In this document: positions 1 through 8,699 of the stretch, one piece after another
How positions within the stretch are numbered: position 1 is the first letter of the stretch
Layout: each line of letters starts with the position of its first letter
DNA from: Duganella sp. CF402
GTDB lineage: Bacteria > Pseudomonadota > Gammaproteobacteria > Burkholderiales > Burkholderiaceae_D
DNA: 64,000 nucleotides
NCBI RefSeq assembly: GCF_900109645.1
Contig: NZ_FOBG01000002.1
Span: 372,001-436,000 of the forward strand
Direction: 5' to 3'
Notes under the pieces: generated by a model
Database searches by the model: none
What the model was told of the DNA's origin: nothing
The model's input: the letters and a program-made list of their open reading frames with translations, nothing else
Translations under genes and position numbers: made by a program

Positions 1-1366
1 GCTTGAAGGCGGCGGCCGGCAGGCCGACTTTGTCGAGCAGGCCAAGGGCGATGGCGGTGCGCTCGCGGTCGTCGGCGCCGATGCGGTGGATGCGCATCGG
101 TTCGAGCAGGATGTCGCCGACGGTGAAGCGCGGGTTGAGCGAGGCGTAGGGATTCTGGAAGATGATCTGGATGCGGCGCTTGTAGGCCTGGAATTCGCGC
201 GCGGACATGGTCAGCAGGTCGCGGCCCTCGAACAGCACGCTGCCGCTGCTGGCTTGATGCAGGCGCAGCAGGGTCAGGCCGACGGTGGTTTTGCCGGAGC
301 CGGATTCACCGACCACGCCCAGCGTCTTGCCGCGTGGGAGGGTGAAGGAAACGTCGTGCACGGCGGTGAATTCGCGCTTGCCGAACCAGCCCTGGCGCTG
401 GGTGAAGACCTTGCTTAAATTGCGCACCTCCAGCAGCGGCGCCCCGCCGCCGCCGCCGTCGTCGTTCCGGCGCAGGCCGGAACCCATAGGCTGCGTGCCG
501 GGATGCTCAGCATGGGTTCCGGCCTGCGCCGGAACGACATCGAGGAAATCGGCAATCACCGGCAGCCGGTGCGGCCGCTGGTCCAGCTTCGGCCTGCACG
601 CCAGCAGCGCGCGCGTGTAGGCATCCTGCGGCTCGATCAGCACTTGCTGCGCCGGCCCGGCCTCCCTCACCTCGCCATGTCGCATCACCACCACCTGATC
701 CGCAATCTGCGCCACCAGCCCCAGATCATGCGTAATGAACAGCACCGACATCGCATGCCGCTTCTGCAGCCGCGCGATCAGCTCCATGATCTGCTTCTGG
801 ATCGTCACATCGAGCGCCGTGGTCGGCTCATCGGCAATCAGCAACTTGGGCTCGCAGGCAATCGCCATCGCGATCATCACCCGCTGCTGCTGGCCGCCGG
901 ACAACTGTCCCGGATACGCATCAATCTTCACCGCCGGCTCGGGTATGCCCACCTCCTCCAGCAATTCCAGCGTGCGCCGGCGCGCCTGCGCCGCGCTCAT
1001 CTTCATATGCAGCACCAGCACTTCCGCAATCTGGGCGCCCACCGTGAACACCGGATTCAGCGACGACATCGGCTCCTGGAAAATCATCGCGATCTCCTTG
1101 CCGCAGATGGCGCGGCGCTGTTTGCCATCCAGCGCCAGCAGGTCGCGGCCGTCGAACTCAATGCCGCCTTCGACCATCGCCGATGCCGGATCCAGCAAGC
1201 CCATCACCGCCAGCGAGCTGACCGATTTACCGCTGCCGGACTCGCCCACCAGCGCCACCGTGGCGTTGCGCGGCACGCTGAACGACACGCCTTTCACCGC
1301 CTCGGCCGTGTGCTGGCGGTCGAGGCGGAAGGCCACACGCAGATTGCGTACATCGAGCAGCGTCAT
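1..1366 (-). CDS. Peptide-type ABC importer, fused double ATPase subunit (C-terminus off left edge)
   Basis: Two ABC ATPase domains in one chain, as in YejF-type subunits of dipeptide/oligopeptide importers; it would power uptake from the cytoplasmic face. The first domain has a Walker A GESGSGKS at about residues 41-48, an LSGGQQQR signature near 153 and a Walker B region LLIADEPTTALD near 175. The second domain has Walker A GESGSGKTT near 355 and then runs off the window, so about 455 residues are seen and perhaps 80 are missing. The start codon overlaps the stop of the upstream permease gene (ATGA), so translation is coupled. The linker between the two domains, about residues 277-302, is encoded by a palindromic repeat (positions 461-538) read in frame, followed by a run of Gly. 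The transported substrate is not known. Confidence 0.93.
   Translation of the reverse strand, partial: MTLLDVRNLRVAFRLDRQHTAEAVKGVSFSVPRNATVALVGESGSGKSVSSLAVMGLLDPASAMVEGGIEFDGRDLLALDGKQRRAICGKEIAMIFQEPMSSLNPVFTVGAQIAEVLVLHMKMSAAQARRRTLELLEEVGIPEPAVKIDAYPGQLSGGQQQRVMIAMAIACEPKLLIADEPTTALDVTIQKQIMELIARLQKRHAMSVLFITHDLGLVAQIADQVVVMRHGEVREAGPAQQVLIEPQDAYTRALLACRPKLDQRPHRLPVIADFLDVVPAQAGTHAEHPGTQPMGSGLRRNDDGGGGGAPLLEVRNLSKVFTQRQGWFGKREFTAVHDVSFTLPRGKTLGVVGESGSGKTTVGLTLLRLHQASSGSVLFEGRDLLTMSAREFQAYKRRIQIIFQNPYASLNPRFTVGDILLEPMRIHRIGADDRERTAIALGLLDKVGLPAAAFK
461..538. repeat. REP/dRS3-like palindromic element inside a coding region
   Basis: Two perfect 27-base inverted arms (461-487 and 512-538) flank a 24-base spacer. 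Each arm contains the core TTCCGGCGCAGGCCGGAA, itself nearly palindromic. The arms resemble the short intergenic palindromes of many proteobacteria that give the familiar VVPAQAGTH reading when translated. Here the element is exactly 78 bases, so it adds 26 codons in frame (VVPAQAGTH...GSGLRRND) to the linker of the ABC ATPase and leaves both ATPase domains intact. Confidence 0.9.
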
Positions 1367-2415
1367 GCTTTCACCTTCGGATCCAGCGCGTCGCGCAACG
1401 CATCGGTAAACAGGGAGAAGGCGGTGACCAGCAGCGCCATCGCCACGGCGGCGGCGGTCAGCTGCCACCAGCGGCCGAGGATCAATTCGTTCTGCGCCTC
1501 GTTCAGCATGCTGCCCCACGAGACCACGCCGACCGGCACGCCAAAGCCGAGGAAGCTCAGAATCACCTCGGCCTTGATAAAGCCCACCACCAGAATCGAC
1601 ATCTGCACCAGCGCCACGTGGCTGACGTTGGGGAAGATGTGGCCGAACATCTTGCGCCAGTGCGAGGCGCCGATGGCGTCGGCGGCCAGCACGTATTCGC
1701 GCGCCTTGTGTTTGAGGTATTCGGCACGGATCAGGCGGTATGGCCCGGTCCAGCCGGTCAGGCCGAGGATCAGCACGATGGTCAGCACGCCCTTCTGCTG
1801 CAGCACCGCCGCCACGGCGAGGATCATCAGCACGGAGGGGATCGCCGTGAAGATGCTGTAGAACCAGTTGAAAAAATCGTCGACCACGCCGCCGCAATAG
1901 CCGGACACCGCGCCGAACAGCGTGCCCAGCCCGACCGCCAGCAAGGCCGCCACCAGCCCGACCACAATCGACGTCTCGCTGCCCTTGATGGTTTTCTTAA
2001 TGACGTCATGGCCCCACTTGTCGCCGCCGAACGGCAGCGTCGCGCGGCGCGCCACGCCGGCCGCCGCAGCGCCCTCGCCCGCCTGCGCCCGCAACTGCGC
2101 CAGATCGCCGGCCAGCGGATCGACCACGCCATACATCTCGACACCACCAGCTCGCAACGCGCGAATATCGTCTGCAATCGGATCGAAGGGATTATCAGGC
2201 AAGGCCTGCTGCGCCACAGCCGGCGCCGCTGCAACCGCCGCGCCGCCCACAAACGACGGCGGCGCGTAATTCACGCCCACCTCGTTCTCCCAGTCGGCCA
2301 CGATCAAGCCGCTGGCGGACAGCGCCACCGTCAGCAGGAAAGCCAGCACCACACCCAGCGACACCATCGCCACCCGGTCGGCGCGCAAGCGGCGCCACGC
2401 TCCATGCACCATCAT
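1363..2415 (-). CDS. Peptide-type ABC importer permease, DppC/YejE-like
   Basis: Inner-membrane permease of the binding-protein-dependent transport family, partner of the DppB-like permease just upstream. 350 residues. One N-terminal membrane segment (about 15-37) is followed by an unusually long, Ala/Pro-rich periplasmic stretch to about residue 125, then five further hydrophobic segments. The cytoplasmic EAA loop reads EYVLAADAIGASHWRKMFGHIFPN near residues 225-250, the contact point for the ATPase. Its start overlaps the dppB-like stop (ATGA), and its stop overlaps the ATPase start in the same way, so three genes are translationally coupled. Confidence 0.93.
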   Translation of the reverse strand: MMVHGAWRRLRADRVAMVSLGVVLAFLLTVALSASGLIVADWENEVGVNYAPPSFVGGAAVAAAPAVAQQALPDNPFDPIADDIRALRAGGVEMYGVVDPLAGDLAQLRAQAGEGAAAAGVARRATLPFGGDKWGHDVIKKTIKGSETSIVVGLVAALLAVGLGTLFGAVSGYCGGVVDDFFNWFYSIFTAIPSVLMILAVAAVLQQKGVLTIVLILGLTGWTGPYRLIRAEYLKHKAREYVLAADAIGASHWRKMFGHIFPNVSHVALVQMSILVVGFIKAEVILSFLGFGVPVGVVSWGSMLNEAQNELILGRWWQLTAAAVAMALLVTAFSLFTDALRDALDPKVKA

Positions 2416-3332
2416 GACAGCTTCACCCTCGGATCCACCGCCTGATACAGCAAGTCCGTCAGCAGATTGGCCACCATCGTCGCCGCCGCCACGTACACCG
2501 TGATCGCTTTAATAACAGGAAAATCGCTGCGCTCCACCGCCAGGATCACCTCACGCCCAATGCCAGGAATACCAAAGAAACGCTCCAGCAAAAACGCGCC
2601 GATCAACAACGCCGGCAAATTCGACATGACATAAGTCAGAATCGGAATTGCCGCATTGCGCAGCACGTGCACCCACATCACGCGCCGCTCGCTCAAGCCC
2701 TTGGCGCGCGCGGTGCGCACATAGTCCTGCCCGACCTCATCCAGCACAAAACTGCGGAACAGCCGCAAGGTCGGCGCCAGCGACACCGCCAGCCCGATCA
2801 GAATCGGCAGCACCGCATAGCGCAGCCCGTCCCAGCCCTGCACCGGAAACAAGCCCAGCTTGTACGCCAGTCCATACTGGAACACGATGATGTATACCAG
2901 AATGCTGACCGACATGCCCACCGTGCACGCGATCATCACCGCGCGATCGGTCAGCGAGCCGCGCACAAACGCGATCGCCAGCGCCAGCGCAATGCCGATC
3001 AAGGTCTCCAGCACCGTCAGCGGCACCAGCACCGTCAACGACGGCCCCAGGCGCGTGGCGATGATGTTGGCCACCGGCTCGCTGGTGGCCCAGCTCAAGC
3101 CAAAATCAACCGTCACGATCTGCTTGATGAAAATCCACAGCTGCACGTAGTACGGCTGGTCCACGCCGAGCTGGCGGCGGATGTTGGCGATGCTGTCCGC
3201 GTTCGCCATCTTCCCGGCCAGAATATAAGCCGGGTCGCCGCCCACCCAATTGAACAGCACGAACACCAGCACCACCACACCCAGCATGGTCGGCAGCATC
3301 TGCCACAGGCGGCGCACTATATAAGCCAGCAT
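2412..3332 (-). CDS. Peptide-type ABC importer permease, DppB-like
   Basis: 306-residue inner-membrane permease of the DppB/OppB family. It begins with the family-typical MLAYIVRRLWQMLPTMLGVV membrane segment, has the periplasmic region with a DPAYILAG motif, and ends with VDPRVKLS, the usual tail of this family (xDPRxxxx). The EAA loop is around ARAKGLSERRVMWVHVLRNA. The start lies 3 bases after the stop of the binding-protein gene and the end overlaps the next permease. Together with its neighbours it forms a binding protein - permease - permease - ATPase operon on the minus strand. Confidence 0.94.
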   Translation of the reverse strand: MLAYIVRRLWQMLPTMLGVVVLVFVLFNWVGGDPAYILAGKMANADSIANIRRQLGVDQPYYVQLWIFIKQIVTVDFGLSWATSEPVANIIATRLGPSLTVLVPLTVLETLIGIALALAIAFVRGSLTDRAVMIACTVGMSVSILVYIIVFQYGLAYKLGLFPVQGWDGLRYAVLPILIGLAVSLAPTLRLFRSFVLDEVGQDYVRTARAKGLSERRVMWVHVLRNAAIPILTYVMSNLPALLIGAFLLERFFGIPGIGREVILAVERSDFPVIKAITVYVAAATMVANLLTDLLYQAVDPRVKLS

Positions 3333-3335
3333 CTC

Positions 3336-5090
3336 TTAATCCTTGATGTCGATGTACTTCCATTCCTGATGCAGGATGGGATGCTTTTTATACCCCAGCA
3401 CGCGCGGCTGCGCCAGCATATTGCGATAGCGCGAGAAGGCCGGCATGGCCGCCGCCTGCACTTCCAGCTGGCGTGCCATCTTGCGGTACAGCGCATCGCG
3501 CTCGGGTCCCGGCGGCATGCGGTGGCTGGCTTCGTACCACGCATCGAATTGCGGGTCCTGATAGCAGCCGTTGTTGTTCTGGCCGATGTTCCCGCCGTAG
3601 AACAGCTGCATGAAATTGTCGCCATCGGGATAATCGGCCAGCCATTGATAGGTGCGCGTCGGGATCTTGCACAGCGTTTCCGCCTTCTGCATATCGCTGA
3701 AAATCATGCGCTGGTTCTCCATGCGGATGCCGAGCCGGTTGTAGGTCTTGCGCCACAGCTCCGCCATCAGCACGCCGTTGGCCTCGTTGCGCGAGGTGTA
3801 AGTGATGACCAGCGGCTTGCCGTCCGGCTGGGTGCGCCAACCGTCCGCGCCTTTCTTGTAGCCGTAGCGGTCCAGCAGCTGGTTGGCCAGCACCGGGTCG
3901 TAGCGCAGCAGCGGCTGGTAAGCCGGATCGTGCCCCGCCACGCCGGAAGGAATCGGGAACGGCAGGCGCTGCGCCTCGCCGTTCAGCACCAGCCGGATTT
4001 CCTCGTCGACGTCATGTGCCATCGCGATGGCGCGGCGCAAGGCGATCTTCTCCTTGCTAAAACCGCCCACCACCGGGTCGCGCATATTCCAGTAGTAATA
4101 GCTGAGCTCAGGATCGACGATGCGCGACAGCTGCACGCCATGCGCCGCCAGCTCCGGCCGCAGCTTGCCATCGACCAGCGCCTTGGGCGACAGCGCGCCC
4201 TCCAGCCAGAACACATCGGCGCCGCCGCTGATAAAGGACAGCCAGCGCGACTGGTCTTCCAGCTGCACGCTGATTTCAATGCGGCCGATCTGCGGGATCT
4301 TCTTGCCCTGCATCTGCTGCACGATGCGCTCGTCGCCCGGTGCACTCGGCTTGAAGTCCCACACTTCGGGCAGGTGGCCGGTATTCTCTTCCAACACGAT
4401 GCGGCTGCCGCGTATCCACTGCCCCAGCTTATAGACGCCGGTGCCGACCGGATGGCCGGCCACCTCGCCCTTGCTGTCGCCGTATTTGTCCACCACCTCA
4501 TGCGCCACCGCCGCCAGCGGCGCGTACGCCAGGATCATGCCGAGGTTGAAGTCGGTGTGCGTGAGATGGATGCGCAGCGTGTAGCGGTCGACGATTTCCA
4601 GCCCGGCCACCGGCGCGTCGTAGTCGAAGCGGCCGGTCTTCTGCGCCTGCGCGGCCAGTGCATCCAGCCCCACCACCTTGCCTTCCAACAGCCAGGCATT
4701 GGGCGAGGCCAGGCGCGGATCGAACAGGCGCTTCCAGGAGTAGACGTAATCGGCCACGGTCAGCTCGCGCGGCTTGCCGCCGAAGGCCGGGTCGGGCGTG
4801 AAGTAGCTGCCGGGCTTCAAACGGATCAGGTAGGTCTTGCCGTCGGCCGCCACTTGCGGCAGTGCGGCCGCCGTCTCCGGCGCCAGTTGCACCGGGCGCG
4901 CCAGGTAATCGTAGGTGTACAGCGTTTCGAAGATGGCTTCGGTGATGTGGCCGGTGTAATAGTCGCGCACCTGTACCGGGTCGAAACTGGCCTCGGCGGC
5001 CGGCAGGATATAGCGCAGGGTCTTCACCGGCGCGGCCGTCGCGCAACTCATCGCCAGCATCGCTGCCGCCACCCACTTCAAGCCCTGCAT
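3336..5090 (-). CDS. Peptide-type ABC transporter substrate-binding protein (SBP family 5)
   Basis: 584-residue periplasmic binding protein. A classical signal peptide of about 20 residues (MQGLKWVAAAMLAMSCATAA) ends at an Ala-x-Ala site. The mature part has the family-5 layout: early TLRYILPAAEASFDPVQVRDYYTGHITEAIFETLY, then LKPGSYFTPDP and the VADYVYSWKRLFDP block that in this family surrounds the ligand pocket. A GAGG-like ribosome site precedes the ATG. First gene of the importer operon. Related proteins bind peptides, but some family members bind nickel, heme or sugars, so the substrate is open. Confidence 0.92.
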   Translation of the reverse strand: MQGLKWVAAAMLAMSCATAAPVKTLRYILPAAEASFDPVQVRDYYTGHITEAIFETLYTYDYLARPVQLAPETAAALPQVAADGKTYLIRLKPGSYFTPDPAFGGKPRELTVADYVYSWKRLFDPRLASPNAWLLEGKVVGLDALAAQAQKTGRFDYDAPVAGLEIVDRYTLRIHLTHTDFNLGMILAYAPLAAVAHEVVDKYGDSKGEVAGHPVGTGVYKLGQWIRGSRIVLEENTGHLPEVWDFKPSAPGDERIVQQMQGKKIPQIGRIEISVQLEDQSRWLSFISGGADVFWLEGALSPKALVDGKLRPELAAHGVQLSRIVDPELSYYYWNMRDPVVGGFSKEKIALRRAIAMAHDVDEEIRLVLNGEAQRLPFPIPSGVAGHDPAYQPLLRYDPVLANQLLDRYGYKKGADGWRTQPDGKPLVITYTSRNEANGVLMAELWRKTYNRLGIRMENQRMIFSDMQKAETLCKIPTRTYQWLADYPDGDNFMQLFYGGNIGQNNNGCYQDPQFDAWYEASHRMPPGPERDALYRKMARQLEVQAAAMPAFSRYRNMLAQPRVLGYKKHPILHQEWKYIDIKD

Positions 5091-5444
5091 ACCCCATCCT
5101 CACGCCACCGAAAATACTATCCACAATACAACATCCATACCAAACTGCCGCATTTTTTTCAGGCGCGGATTTGTCGCCCGGAAGTAACGCTATGGCAGCA
5201 TTAACCCAGATTTACACTTGTTGGCTTTGCGTTAATTGGTGCAAGCCATCCGTAGATTTACTAGCTTTTCGCAAGCAAATCAGTATTTCCAGCAATTTCA
5301 AACCGCTTTTCACAAAATTAGCCTCATGTTGGTGCGCGCTGCGCCCGCTCCCGTTGCGTTGACGATCAATTAAGCCGAATGCTTTGATAAAAAAACGAAA
5401 AGAACACACCCGTTGTTCATCGTTTTCATTGGGAGCTAAAAATA
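5091..5444. other. Divergent intergenic region between ABC operon and first TBDR
   Basis: 354 bases without a convincing gene, clearly more AT-rich than its flanks. It must hold the promoters of the ABC operon (left) and of the TBDR (right). An imperfect 18-base dyad TTGCGTTAATTGGTGCAA lies at about 5227-5244 and could be an operator. The last 40 bases (from 5404) share an ACACACCC stretch and a block TCATCGTTTTCATTGGGAGCT with the leader of the next TBDR gene; GGGAGC is the ribosome site. Confidence 0.6.
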
Positions 5445-8285
5445 ATGATGGTTGAAACCGTATTGTCGCGATCGGTACGTCTGATCTGCGCCAGTGGCCT
5501 CGCGCTCGGCATGCAAGCGGCGATGGCACAGAGCACCGACACGCCTATCCAGCGCGTGGAAATCACCGGTTCGAGCATTAAGCGCATTACCGCCGAAGGC
5601 GCATTGCCAGTGCAAACCCTGTCCAAGCTGCAAATCGAGCAGTCCGGCGCCAGCAACGTGGCCGACCTGATCGCCACGCTGCCGTCGATGCAAGGCTTCA
5701 CCACCTCGTCGATGTCGGTCAACGGCGGCGGCGGCGGCATGCAGACCGCCTCCATCCACGCCATCGGCGAAGGCTACACCCTGGTGCTGCTGAACGGCCG
5801 CCGCCTGGCGCCATCGACCTCCGGCTCCACCGTCAACCTGGCCAGCATCCCGCTGGCGGCGGTCGAGCGGGTCGAGATCCTGACCGACGGCGCCAACACC
5901 TTGTACGGCTCGGACGCGATTGCCGGCGTGGTCAACTTCATCCTGAAGAAAAACCAGCAGGACGCCGTGGTCGAAGCCTCCTACAGCCAGCCGCGCAGCA
6001 GCGGCGGCACCACCTCGACCGCCTCGATTTCCAAGGGCTGGGGCGACCTCGAGAAGGATGGCTACAACCTGCTGCTGTCGGTCTCGCACGATGAGAGCAA
6101 GGCCTCGTGGGCCAAGGACAGCGAGTTCTCCAAATCCGGCGTGATCCCGTTCTACAACAACGGCAAGGCCTACAGCCTGTATCAACTGAGCTCGAACTCG
6201 ATCCCGGGCACCGCCACCGTCAAGTACACCAAGGCCGACGGCACCGTCAGCAGCGCCGCCTTCAGCCCCAACCTGTTCGCCACCGGCACCTGCAACGGCG
6301 CCAACCTGTTCAAGGTCGGCAACCGCTGCCTGTACGACTACGCCGCCACCGTGCAAAACACGCCTGCCCTGAAACGCGACAGCGGCTTCGGCTCGCTCAA
6401 CGTCAAGATCAACGACAACCTCAACTTCTTTGCCGAAGGCTTGATCTCGTCGTTCGCCAACACCGCCCAGTACGCGGCGCCGGCGCAGCCGCTGGGCTTG
6501 TCGCTGAGCAGCCCGCTGTACGCCAAGTACATCACGCCCTACCTGAGCCGCCTCGGCGTGCCGGCCGACGCCACCGTCAACAGCGTGACCATGAACCTGC
6601 GTCTGGTCGACGCCGGCGGCCGCGCCGACGAATACAAGACCATCGCCAAGCACGCCGCCTTCGGCTTCGACGGCACCTACAAGGGCATCGACTGGCGCGC
6701 CGCCTACACCCACTCGGAAAACAAGCAGACCGACACCGCCGCCGGCGGCTACATGAGCCTGAACGCCTTCGATGCGCTGGTAGCAGCCGGCAAGTTCGAT
6801 CCGTTCGCGGCGCCGGGCACCTCGCAGGCGGCGCTGGCCTCGGCCGTGCTGCACAATGTCTTCAGCGTGACCAAGTCGAAGATCGACATGGTCCAGGCCA
6901 GCGGTTCGGGCGAAGTGTTCAACCTGCCGGCCGGCGCCGCCCAGCTGGCCGTGGGCGCCGACTTCACCCGCCAGGCCTACTCGGAAGCGCCGGATGCGTA
7001 CTCGCAGGGCCAGAACAAGCAGCAGCCGGACTTCACCGACGCCATCGTCGGCGGCGGCGCCGGCGCCCTGCCGATCGACGCCAACCGCAAGAACTGGGGC
7101 GCCTACGGCGAGCTGCTGCTGCCAGTGCTGAAAAACATGGACCTGACCGTGTCAGGCCGCTACGACGACTTCAGCGCCGTCACCAACAACAAGAACTTCG
7201 ACACCGACGGCAACCTGATCGCGCCGGGCAAACAGGGCGAGGCGGCCAGCAAGGCCACCTACAAGCTGGCGCTGCGCTGGAATCCGGTGGAATCGGTGCT
7301 GATCCGCGGCTCCTACGGCACCGGCTTCAAGGCGCCGAGCATGACCAACATCGTCAAGCCGCTGGTGAACGGCGGTTCGTCGCAGTTCCACGCCTGCCCG
7401 ATCACCAACGCCAGCGACGCCCGCTACAAGCTGTGCAACCCTGGCTCGTCGGAATACGGCCTGCTGTCGGGCGGCAACGCCGCCACCGGCGACGGCGCGC
7501 TCAAGCCGGAGGAATCGAAACAAGCCACGTTGGGCATCCGCGTCGAGCCGTTCAACAACCTGTCGCTCGGCTTCGACTTCTGGGACGTGAAACTGCGCAA
7601 CCAGATCCAGACCCTGTCGGAAGACCTGGTGTTCAACAACCCGGCCGTGTATGACAGCCTGCTGCGCACCTACTACGACCCGATCCAGAAGCAAAACGTG
7701 CTGGTGGCCGCGCTGACCCCGTTCAACCTGGCCAGCTCGCACTACCAGGGCATCGACTGGGACCACACCTACAAGGTCAACACCAAGCTGGGCCGCGCCA
7801 GCCTGCAGTGGACCGGCACCTTCATGACCAAGGCGGAACAGGAAACCCCGGGCACCGGGCTGGAAAAGAACATCGGCCGCTTCAACTCCTACGCCGAAGT
7901 GACCTTCCGCTGGATCTCGAAGCTGACCGCCTCGCTCAACACCGGCCGCTTCACCCACGCGCTGACCGCCAACTATCACTCGGGCTACACCGACCAGGTG
8001 TACAACGAGGATGATTCGGTGGTGCGCGAAGTGCTGGCCGACGGTACGCTGGGCGACTACGTGCCGATCAGCCGCAAGGTCAGTTCCTACACCACCTTCG
8101 ACTGGCAGACCAAGGCGCAGCTGGGCAAGCAGTTCACGCTCACCGCCGGCATCAAGAACCTGGCCGACATCGCGCCACCGTTCACCATCCGCAACGCTGG
8201 TGGCGGCAACCAGTCGGGCTACGATGGCCGCTACGCCGACCCGCTGGGCCGCACCTTCTACCTGACCGGCTCGTACAAGTTCTAA
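5445..8285 (+). CDS. TonB-dependent outer-membrane receptor, subfamily 1
   Basis: 946-residue TBDR, an active importer in the outer membrane energised by TonB-ExbBD. Signal peptide of about 29 residues carrying the family-typical ETVLSRSVR start. TonB box/plug entry IQRVEITGSSIKR at 36-47, plug motifs LLNGRRLAP (115-123) and LYGSDAIAGVVNFIL (153-167), then a beta-barrel ending in the outer-membrane signature ...DPLGRTFYLTGSYKF with terminal Phe. Two cysteine pairs (CNG...RC near 283-297 and HACP...KLC near 647-661) probably clamp extracellular loops. A Gly run (SVNGGGGG) sits in the plug. Start chosen at the first of two adjacent ATGs behind GGGAGC. It is closely related to the next gene, and a terminator follows. 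Substrate unknown. Confidence 0.95.
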   Translation: MMVETVLSRSVRLICASGLALGMQAAMAQSTDTPIQRVEITGSSIKRITAEGALPVQTLSKLQIEQSGASNVADLIATLPSMQGFTTSSMSVNGGGGGMQTASIHAIGEGYTLVLLNGRRLAPSTSGSTVNLASIPLAAVERVEILTDGANTLYGSDAIAGVVNFILKKNQQDAVVEASYSQPRSSGGTTSTASISKGWGDLEKDGYNLLLSVSHDESKASWAKDSEFSKSGVIPFYNNGKAYSLYQLSSNSIPGTATVKYTKADGTVSSAAFSPNLFATGTCNGANLFKVGNRCLYDYAATVQNTPALKRDSGFGSLNVKINDNLNFFAEGLISSFANTAQYAAPAQPLGLSLSSPLYAKYITPYLSRLGVPADATVNSVTMNLRLVDAGGRADEYKTIAKHAAFGFDGTYKGIDWRAAYTHSENKQTDTAAGGYMSLNAFDALVAAGKFDPFAAPGTSQAALASAVLHNVFSVTKSKIDMVQASGSGEVFNLPAGAAQLAVGADFTRQAYSEAPDAYSQGQNKQQPDFTDAIVGGGAGALPIDANRKNWGAYGELLLPVLKNMDLTVSGRYDDFSAVTNNKNFDTDGNLIAPGKQGEAASKATYKLALRWNPVESVLIRGSYGTGFKAPSMTNIVKPLVNGGSSQFHACPITNASDARYKLCNPGSSEYGLLSGGNAATGDGALKPEESKQATLGIRVEPFNNLSLGFDFWDVKLRNQIQTLSEDLVFNNPAVYDSLLRTYYDPIQKQNVLVAALTPFNLASSHYQGIDWDHTYKVNTKLGRASLQWTGTFMTKAEQETPGTGLEKNIGRFNSYAEVTFRWISKLTASLNTGRFTHALTANYHSGYTDQVYNEDDSVVREVLADGTLGDYVPISRKVSSYTTFDWQTKAQLGKQFTLTAGIKNLADIAPPFTIRNAGGGNQSGYDGRYADPLGRTFYLTGSYKF

Positions 8286-8307
8286 ACCCGCCTCCCTGAG
8301 GCCATCC

Positions 8308-8343
8308 AACCCGGGCCCGCCACTGGCGCGCCCGGGTTTTTCT
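8308..8343 (+). terminator. Intrinsic terminator after first TBDR
   Basis: Nine-base stem AACCCGGGC / GCCCGGGTT with a 13-base loop, followed by a T run, 22 bases after the TBDR stop. Confidence 0.85.
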
Positions 8344-8699
8344 GTCGCATAAATGTAACGCCGTGTATCGCCATTAAGAAAGGTTCAGAAAATTGCCACG
8401 CACCAAAATGTGACAGGATTCCCACATTGACACGATATTTTCGCTTTTTTTTTGATAGCAAATCAATGTTTCATATCCCTCCAAGGCCAATTGCACCAAA
8501 TTAGAGCGTTTTTCGGGCGAATTTGGCACGCCGAGCAACTGTCCGCTTTACATACTTTTACGTAAGTTTGCACATTGACAGCAAATATCAGCAAGTGATT
8601 TGATGGGGAAATGAAGGAAACACCAACGTTTCCTTCGCCGGTCTTTGCCGGTACAAAAAATACACTCGCGTGTTTATCGTTTTCAATGGGAGCTACATA
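8344..8699. promoter_or_regulatory. Regulatory region upstream of second TBDR
   Basis: About 356 AT-rich bases with no gene. It contains an ATGTAACG element (8353-8360), a CTTTACATAC...TTTTACGTAAG stretch near 8546-8566, and a TTGC-N9-GCAA dyad at 8568-8584 that shares GACAGCAA with a dyad upstream of the sixth TBDR. Close to the gene, the block from 8660 (TACACTC, then TTTATCGTTTTCAATGGGAGCT) matches the leader of the first TBDR. No clear -35/-10 pair was settled on. Confidence 0.5.

Noticed and set aside
2667..5204. Long plus-strand open frame (845 codons) opposite the ABC importer genes
   Set aside because: It is antisense to well-recognised permease and binding-protein genes, has low-complexity His/Arg/Gln-rich composition and no signal peptide or domain. 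It results from GC-rich codon use.
5227..5244. TTGGTGCA words upstream of receptors read as NtrC sites
   Set aside because: Only one half-site matches NtrC; the opposite half does not give GCAC at the required spacing, and no sigma-54 promoter is nearby.
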